64,000 nt of DNA, taken from positions 124,001 through 188,000 of the forward strand of contig NZ_MRCS01000002.1 in NCBI RefSeq assembly GCF_002303925.1. Direction: 5' to 3'. The translations under genes were made by a program, and so were the position numbers. The stretch's first letter is position 1; each line of letters starts with the position of its first letter. Below the pieces are notes generated by a model that was not told the DNA's origin, ran no database searches, and saw nothing but the letters and a program-made list of their open reading frames with translations. This stretch comes from Pseudomonas sp. ACN8. Lineage in GTDB: Bacteria > Pseudomonadota > Gammaproteobacteria > Pseudomonadales > Pseudomonadaceae. Below are positions 58,803-64,000 of this stretch, in pieces.

Positions 58803-59357
58803 CTAATAAGGCACATTGCGTTGAAGGATGTTCAGTTTGAAGTCCAGGATGCTCGAGCTGCGGGTTGCGTTGGTCCGAATGAATGTCCCGACCTTGGGGT
58901 CATATTTATTGCGGCTCAGACCCGCCCGCAGAAGGTGACCCCCTCGCGTCTGTATCCTGATGGTGGGTGTGTCGTTATCGAGTTGATCCAGCGTGATGAT
59001 TTTGCCTCTTGCATCCAGCAAGTTGAAAGTCGTCTGGTCGCCATCGTTCGTTGCATAAGCATTCAAGAAATCTTTCTCCTCTCTACTTACTGTCATGTAG
59101 TAATACTCGCCTGGAGTGAATATATAGAGGGTGTAATAGTCGTCGAGACACCTGAAGTAAAATTTCAGTGCGTCGCTGGGGATGCCAGGCTTCAAGAAGA
59201 GGTAGTTGGAAACATCGATATAATGAGAGAACGTAAACGCTTCGTAGTCAGGGCGTGGAGTTGTGATTTTTTTGCGGTACGTCAACTTTGGAAAATGAGG
59301 GCGGCCATAGCGAGTGCTGAGAGTTGCAATGAATGATTTTTCCTGGTCAGTGCTCAT
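58803..59357 (-). CDS. Hypothetical protein A, paralogue of the upstream gene
   Basis: 184 aa from MSTDQEKSFIATL; no known domain recognised. It has no signal peptide or membrane segment. Shared blocks with the preceding gene are KSFIATL near the N-terminus, YFRC-DDYY-LYI, T(S/T)FNLL followed by IITL, RI-like strand before a basic turn, and FKLNILQRN at the end. The alternation of hydrophobic and polar residues suggests a beta-rich fold. Composition is AT-richer than the core genes. Start and stop are clean, and a terminator follows. Confidence 0.7.
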   Translation of the reverse strand: MSTDQEKSFIATLSTRYGRPHFPKLTYRKKITTPRPDYEAFTFSHYIDVSNYLFLKPGIPSDALKFYFRCLDDYYTLYIFTPGEYYYMTVSREEKDFLNAYATNDGDQTTFNLLDARGKIITLDQLDNDTPTIRIQTRGGHLLRAGLSRNKYDPKVGTFIRTNATRSSSILDFKLNILQRNVPY

Positions 59358-59442
59358 GTTTGTACCTGAAGGTTTTGAGTATTGGTGGATAGGCGCTGTT
59401 CCTGCAGCGGGAATAACGTGCGAGCGATGTTTGTGCTGTGTG

Positions 59443-60015
59443 TCAGACTTCGTTCGGATCACTCAGGAACGATGCATTGCGCTCGATGATTCGCAACTTG
59501 AATACCATGCCTTTATCATCAATTTCGGCCAGATAGCTATAAGGCGCCCCCCTGCGACGGATGCTGCCGATTTTCTTCGAGTGACGAACCTTGAGCCGGA
59601 GTCGCTGGATATCACTGCCCATGTCTTCCAGGGTGATGATCCGGTTTTCCAGGTTCAGGAGGTTGAACGATGTGGTGTCGCTGCCAGCGGGAAGAAATGC
59701 ACCTAGAACCCCGGCAAAATCCTTGCTCACGCAATGCCCTGTGTAAGTGGTATGGGAGCGGATATAAAGGTGGTAGTAATCATCTGTACAACGAAAGTAA
59801 ATCGTGATCGGCACAGCGTTGTGGACTTCCTGTACAGGACGACGGCCTAGCAGATGAGAATCGTCCCGTGGTGTTGGTGCTCCGGTGTAAAAACCGCCAG
59901 AGAACAATGAGTCGTTGCGTATGGCGGGCGTGCCATGTAATGAACCTAGGAAGTCAACATGTTGATTGTCCAGTTCCAATGTTGCTATGAAAGACTTTTG
60001 TCTGTTTGTAGTCAT
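59443..60015 (-). CDS. Hypothetical protein B, paralogue of the downstream gene
   Basis: 190 aa from ATG with AAGGATG upstream (MTTNRQKSFIATLELDNQHV). Same block order as the downstream copy: KSFIATL, ITIYFRCTDDYYHLYIRS, DTTSFNLLNLENRIITLEDM, RLRLKVRHSKK, FKLRIIERNAS. Overall identity is low outside these blocks, so the duplication is old. No signal peptide or membrane helix. The pair is transcribed in the same direction with an 85-nt gap and shares a terminator. Function unknown. Confidence 0.72.
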   Translation of the reverse strand: MTTNRQKSFIATLELDNQHVDFLGSLHGTPAIRNDSLFSGGFYTGAPTPRDDSHLLGRRPVQEVHNAVPITIYFRCTDDYYHLYIRSHTTYTGHCVSKDFAGVLGAFLPAGSDTTSFNLLNLENRIITLEDMGSDIQRLRLKVRHSKKIGSIRRRGAPYSYLAEIDDKGMVFKLRIIERNASFLSDPNEV

Positions 60016-60343
60016 TAATTCATCCTTGAATTTTATGAGTTGTTTTTTAGCGTGGGGTGTTGCTTTCGATATTGTCAGTGCAACCAGGTGCGTGTGGGAA
60101 GTTGTGAGTCAGGGCAAATATAGTTGGTTGGTTATTTTGTTGTTGTTTTTGTGAGCTAACAGTAACAGTTAATTATCTGTTTCAGGCAGTTTTTTGGAGG
60201 GGGTTATTGTTTCAGGTTTTGAGTGTTGAACGCAGAACAACGGCACCAGATATATTTCCGGCGTGTGAGGACATTAGTGCAGACGAAAAAAAACCGGCCA
60301 ATCAATTGGCCGGTTTTTCATGCTGCGGATTTAGCGGGGCTGA
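60016..60343. other. AT-rich intergenic region before the tandem unknown genes
   Basis: No gene supported. It contains the promoter side of the tandem unknown genes, with AT-rich runs (TTGTTGTTGTTTTTG, AACAGTTAATTATC), and at its right end the glyA terminator. Confidence 0.5.
60289..60318. terminator. glyA terminator
   Basis: AAAAACCGGCCAAT-CA-ATTGGCCGGTTTTT, a perfect 14-bp stem, 25 nt after the glyA stop on the minus strand. The flanking A and T runs make it bidirectional. Confidence 0.95.
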
Positions 60344-61597
60344 TTAAGCGCCGTATACCGGCAGCTTCTTGCAGATGGCCTTGACCTTCTCACGAACGGC
60401 ATCGATCACCGCTTCGTTATTCAGGTCAGCCAGGATGTCGCAGATCCAGCCGGCCAGTTCCTTGCACTCTGCTTCCTTGAAGCCACGAGTGGTCACTGCC
60501 GGGGTGCCGAAGCGCAGGCCGGAGGTGACGAACGGGGAGCGTGGATCGTTTGGCACGGAGTTCTTGTTCACGGTGATGAACGCTTTGCCCAGCGCGGCAT
60601 CGGCGTCTTTACCGGAGATTTCCTGCTTGATCAGCGACAGCAGGAACAGGTGGTTCTGAGTACCACCGGAAACCACGTCGAAACCGCGCTCGATGAACAC
60701 GCTGGCCATGGCCTGGGCGTTCTTCACCACTTGTTGCTGGTAAGCCTTGAACTCAGGCTGCAGCGCTTCCTTGAAGCAGATCGCCTTGGCCGCGATCACG
60801 TGCTCCAGCGGGCCGCCCTGGGCGCCCGGGAATACGGCGGAGTTCAGCTTCTTCTCGATGTCGGCGTTGGCGCGAGCCAGGATCAGGCCGCCACGAGGAC
60901 CGCGCAGGGTCTTGTGGGTGGTGGTGGTCACGACGTCAGCGAATGGAACCGGGTTCGGGTAGACACCAGCGGCGACCAGGCCGGCCACGTGGGCCATGTC
61001 GACGAACAGGTAGGCACCTACCTTGTCGGCGATTGCACGGAAGCGCGGGAAGTCGAGGATCTGCGAGTAGGCAGAGAAACCGGCCACGATCATTTTCGGC
61101 TTGTGCTCAACGGCCAGGCGCTCGACTTCGTCGTAGTCGATCAGGCCGTTGGCGTCGATGCCGTACTGGATGGCGTTGTACAGCTTGCCCGAAGACGAAA
61201 CGCTGGCACCGTGGGTCAGGTGACCACCGTGGGCCAGGCTCATGCCCAGGATGGTGTCGCCAGCCGACAGCAGGGCCAGGTAAACGGCGCTGTTGGCTTG
61301 CGAACCGGCGTGCGGCTGAACGTTGGCGTAGTCGGCACCGAACAGCTCTTTTGCTCGATCAATTGCAAGCTGCTCGACGACGTCGACGTACTCGCAACCA
61401 CCGTAGTAGCGCTTGCCCGGGTAGCCTTCGGCGTACTTGTTGGTCAGTACCGAGCCTTGAGCTTCCATCACCGCTGGGCTGGTGTAGTTTTCCGAAGCGA
61501 TCAGCTCGATGTGTTCTTCCTGGCGCTGAGCTTCTTGCTCCATGGCGGCAAAAAGGTCGGCGTCGTACTTGGCAATAGTCAAATCACGGCTGAACAT
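60344..61597 (-). CDS. glyA: Serine hydroxymethyltransferase
   Basis: 417 aa from [20 protein letters not shown] with GAGGA 6 nt upstream. PLP enzyme: [40 protein letters not shown], the Schiff-base Lys in [18 protein letters not shown], and [20 protein letters not shown]. Converts serine and tetrahydrofolate to glycine and methylene-tetrahydrofolate. A short palindrome AACCCAATGGGTT lies 42 nt upstream. Confidence 0.97.
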   Translation of the reverse strand: MFSRDLTIAKYDADLFAAMEQEAQRQEEHIELIASENYTSPAVMEAQGSVLTNKYAEGYPGKRYYGGCEYVDVVEQLAIDRAKELFGADYANVQPHAGSQANSAVYLALLSAGDTILGMSLAHGGHLTHGASVSSSGKLYNAIQYGIDANGLIDYDEVERLAVEHKPKMIVAGFSAYSQILDFPRFRAIADKVGAYLFVDMAHVAGLVAAGVYPNPVPFADVVTTTTHKTLRGPRGGLILARANADIEKKLNSAVFPGAQGGPLEHVIAAKAICFKEALQPEFKAYQQQVVKNAQAMASVFIERGFDVVSGGTQNHLFLLSLIKQEISGKDADAALGKAFITVNKNSVPNDPRSPFVTSGLRFGTPAVTTRGFKEAECKELAGWICDILADLNNEAVIDAVREKVKAICKKLPVYGA

Positions 61598-61857
61598 GGC
61601 GGTCCTCAAGGATCGGGGGCGGAAAAGGGAGGCATTCTAACCCAATGGGTTTTAGATGGCATATGAAACGGCATCATGTCGCAGACAAGTGGCATTCACG
61701 GTGCGCGGCTGAATATTCGGACACAAATTATCCCTGAAGCGCGGAGCCGAGATGGGCATCCTTGTTTTTTTGCGGGGCACACCCTGTTCTGGAAGCCTGG
61801 ATGAAGACTTGAGCTGACGAACGTCTTGCCCCTGAACGCTGGACAGGAGGCCGATGG

Positions 61858-64000
61858 ATGATGCCCGTGACCGATCAGATGCCTACCACGCCTGTTTCCG
61901 CGCAGGCTTGCCCATGTCGTTGGATAGCCCTTGTATGGGCCATCGTGTTGGCTTGCATGATGCCCGGCTCGACGTACGCCTTGGCTAATGCCCCTGTGCT
62001 GCTGGACAGTTCCGTCGGGCAGTTTGCAATTGAGCCGGCCACGTTGGCCATTTCGCTCACGACTTCACAAGGCAAGCGCCTGGCGCTGGCGTCCCCGGCG
62101 TTCAGCGGCGGCACGGTGGAGCGGCTGTCGGATCGCGAATGGCAAGTGGTTGCAGGTGCGGCCCGGTACAAGGTCACGGCCAGTATCGAGCTTGGTGCGT
62201 TGCGGGTGTCAGTCCGGTCACGAGGTCCATCGGTCTTGAACTGGCCTCGGACTGCGGATCCCGGGGCCATCAAGGCCTACGCATTTCCTTTTGGCGAGGG
62301 CAGTTATGTGCCGGCGGACGACCCCGGGTGGCTTGACTGGATGGTGCGTCGTTACGAGCCGGAAAGTGTGCTGAGTATTCTTTCCATGCCGTTCTGGACG
62401 GAGCTGCGAGAGGGGCTTTCCGTGACCTGGCTGTTGGAGACACCCCTGGATACAACGTTTGATGTCGAACGCAGGGCTGATCGGGCACGACCTGGCTTTA
62501 CTCACCGTTTCTCCTCTCTATCCCCTGATGCCGCTTATACCCTGCGATTTGTGCCCGGCCCGCCGGACCCGTTGTCGGGGGCGCGTGGATACCGGCAGTG
62601 GCTGCAGGCAAACGGCCAGTTTGTCTCCTTGAACGACAAGATTGCCGCGACGCCCGAGGTCGCCCGGTTAGGAGGGGCGTCCCATATCTATCTATGGGGC
62701 AACGATCCGCTGAAAGTCGCGGACATCGTTCAATGGCGAGCGTTTCTGGAACAGTTCCAGCGTCAGCAAGGCGATGACACGCAACTGGCGGGGCGTCTGT
62801 GGAAGGCGCTTGATGATGAAAAGCGCAAAGCCGTCGAGAAGGCGTTCAAGGCGGCTGCCAGGAACCCGGGTGATATTGAGCCATGGCTGAAAAGAGAGGT
62901 GGTTCGAGCGCTCAACGCGGCACTGTTGAAGGTGATTGCCCGTCCCGAAGTGACACCGCTGTCGGGCGGGCATGACCCAGGTGGTGAAGTGGCGTGGGCA
63001 CGGGATATGAGCGTCGCCATGGAGCAGGCCTTCGGTCCGCTGTTGGCCCCCGCCCGACGTTGGGGAGGCGGTCTGTCGACCGACCTGGTCAGCGCGCTGC
63101 AATCGGCTGGATTGCGCCGTGCCTGGCTGGGTGTCAGTGAGTGGCGAACGGCGCTTTGGCACCCTGAAGCCATTGAACAAGCCAAGGCGGCGGGTTACCT
63201 GGTCGGCGTCTACGACAGCTATGGCAGCGCCCACCCCTCAAAACTTACGGCAACCTGGTCTACCGCGCAGATGGGCGATGAGTTGGCGAATGCCGGTTAC
63301 CGGGATCAAAACGGCCAACCCGCCATCGGTTTTGCCGGACGTGGGGTGTATGTCAGCGCTCGTGCAGCCCATGACTATGCTCGAAAACGCATCGATGCGA
63401 TTGCAGAAAACGCTGGGCTCAACAGCTATTTCCTGGATGTGGATGGCGCCGGCCCACCGCGCGAGGACTATACGCCCGGCCGCGAGACCAGTGAATCGCA
63501 GGACAGTCAGAGCGTGCGCCAGAGGCTCGCTTATCCTGCCCGGGCATTTGGCCTGGTGACCGGAACGGAAGGCGGGTTGTCCTGGTACGCCCCGCAGTTC
63601 GCGTTTGCCCAGGGCATGACGACGCAGCCCTTCGCCTGGATGGATCCTGATATGAAGGATTCACGCTCGCCGTACTATCGAGGCCGTTACTGGCCCGACG
63701 AAACGCCCAGTCTTTACTTCAAGCCTGTACCGCTCAAGCCTTCGATCGCCCGTTATGTGCGCTCGCCACGGTTTCGCCTGCCGCTTTATCAGATCGCCTT
63801 GCATGACAGCGTCGTGACAACCCATCACTGGGAGTACGGCTCATTGAAGTTCAGCAATGACTGGGAGGCGACGGCGCTCCTGCAATTGTTGTACATGGTG
63901 CCGCCGCTTTATCACCTCGCCGATGAAGTGCTCGATCGTGATCTGCCGGTGATCGCAGCCTATGACCGAATCTTCCGCCCGCTGCACGAGCGACTGTTCA
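61858..64000 (+). CDS. Secreted glycoside hydrolase-like protein (GH101/GH129-related), 3' partial
   Basis: At least 714 codons; the frame is open to the window edge. ATG 7 nt after a perfect AGGAGG; another ATG 4 nt earlier is in a different frame. N-terminal signal peptide (WIALVWAIVLACMMPGSTYA). A beta-rich first domain (residues 40-230) is followed by a likely TIM barrel with YLVGVYDSYGSAHP, GLNSYFLDVDGAGPPREDY and FGLVTGTEGGLSWYAPQFAF. Asp in FLDVDG and Glu in TGTEGG are where the nucleophile and acid lie in GH101/GH129-type enzymes. From memory it resembles Glyco_hydro_129/GHL families, but that assignment is uncertain. Role and substrate unknown. Confidence 0.65.
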   Translation, partial: MMPVTDQMPTTPVSAQACPCRWIALVWAIVLACMMPGSTYALANAPVLLDSSVGQFAIEPATLAISLTTSQGKRLALASPAFSGGTVERLSDREWQVVAGAARYKVTASIELGALRVSVRSRGPSVLNWPRTADPGAIKAYAFPFGEGSYVPADDPGWLDWMVRRYEPESVLSILSMPFWTELREGLSVTWLLETPLDTTFDVERRADRARPGFTHRFSSLSPDAAYTLRFVPGPPDPLSGARGYRQWLQANGQFVSLNDKIAATPEVARLGGASHIYLWGNDPLKVADIVQWRAFLEQFQRQQGDDTQLAGRLWKALDDEKRKAVEKAFKAAARNPGDIEPWLKREVVRALNAALLKVIARPEVTPLSGGHDPGGEVAWARDMSVAMEQAFGPLLAPARRWGGGLSTDLVSALQSAGLRRAWLGVSEWRTALWHPEAIEQAKAAGYLVGVYDSYGSAHPSKLTATWSTAQMGDELANAGYRDQNGQPAIGFAGRGVYVSARAAHDYARKRIDAIAENAGLNSYFLDVDGAGPPREDYTPGRETSESQDSQSVRQRLAYPARAFGLVTGTEGGLSWYAPQFAFAQGMTTQPFAWMDPDMKDSRSPYYRGRYWPDETPSLYFKPVPLKPSIARYVRSPRFRLPLYQIALHDSVVTTHHWEYGSLKFSNDWEATALLQLLYMVPPLYHLADEVLDRDLPVIAAYDRIFRPLHERLF

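Overview
The window reads as a chromosomal segment of a Pseudomonas, most likely of the P. fluorescens group. It is GC-rich and dense with genes. It carries at least thirteen extragenic REP elements of the Pseudomonas GCGAGCAGGCTCGC type. It also holds typical Pseudomonas genes: a cyanide-insensitive type bd oxidase with a DUF2474 protein, RhlE, CstA, TrmA, RlmG and a QuiC1-type fused dehydroshikimate dehydratase. The species placement is inferred from content only. I see no tRNA, rRNA, CRISPR array, insertion sequence or intact prophage.

Layout. 0-3.8 kb is an accessory patch: the end of a modular cell-wall hydrolase toxin with a GH19-like C-terminus, a likely secreted immunity protein, a decayed gene with a frameshift and two TGG-to-TAG stops, and the last helices of a dead LuxR regulator. 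3.9-10.9 kb is a catabolic locus (LysR, aldehyde dehydrogenase, class III aminotransferase, taurine/nitrate-type ABC importer) that looks built to import a small amine and oxidise it to an acid. 11-24.9 kb is mostly housekeeping: phosphodiesterase family, YciC, DUF2076, NYN and DnaQ-like nucleases, Lrp with an EamA exporter, RhlE, a flavoprotein, a histone-deacetylase-like hydrolase, GNAT, TesB, HAD, a periplasmic hydrolase and YpfJ.

25-37.8 kb is the most coherent catabolic region. Its left half (FAD oxidoreductase, IclR, Gfo/Idh/MocA dehydrogenase, TIM-barrel isomerase, EamA permease) is tied together by two copies of an IclR-type operator. Its right half is a quinate/shikimate pathway (MFS importer, QuiC1, TetR, quinate/shikimate dehydrogenase, type II dehydroquinase) that would deliver protocatechuate. 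Its central promoter region carries a perfect palindrome matching the PcaR box plus a probable TetR operator, and the TetR operator recurs before aroQ.

38-55.6 kb holds trmA coupled to a purine permease, a DUF4879 secreted protein, a DJ-1 homologue without the usual cysteine, cioAB plus DUF2474 behind an ANR-like box, rlmG, an orphan LuxR-type receptor, fpr, mscL, radA, a PilZ protein, and cstA-ybdD-yjiA. 55.7-58.5 kb is a dicarboxylate carrier with two GntR regulators and two near-identical GntR-type operators. 58.8-60.0 kb encodes two tandem paralogues of a family I do not recognise. glyA follows, and the window ends inside a secreted GH101/GH129-like protein.
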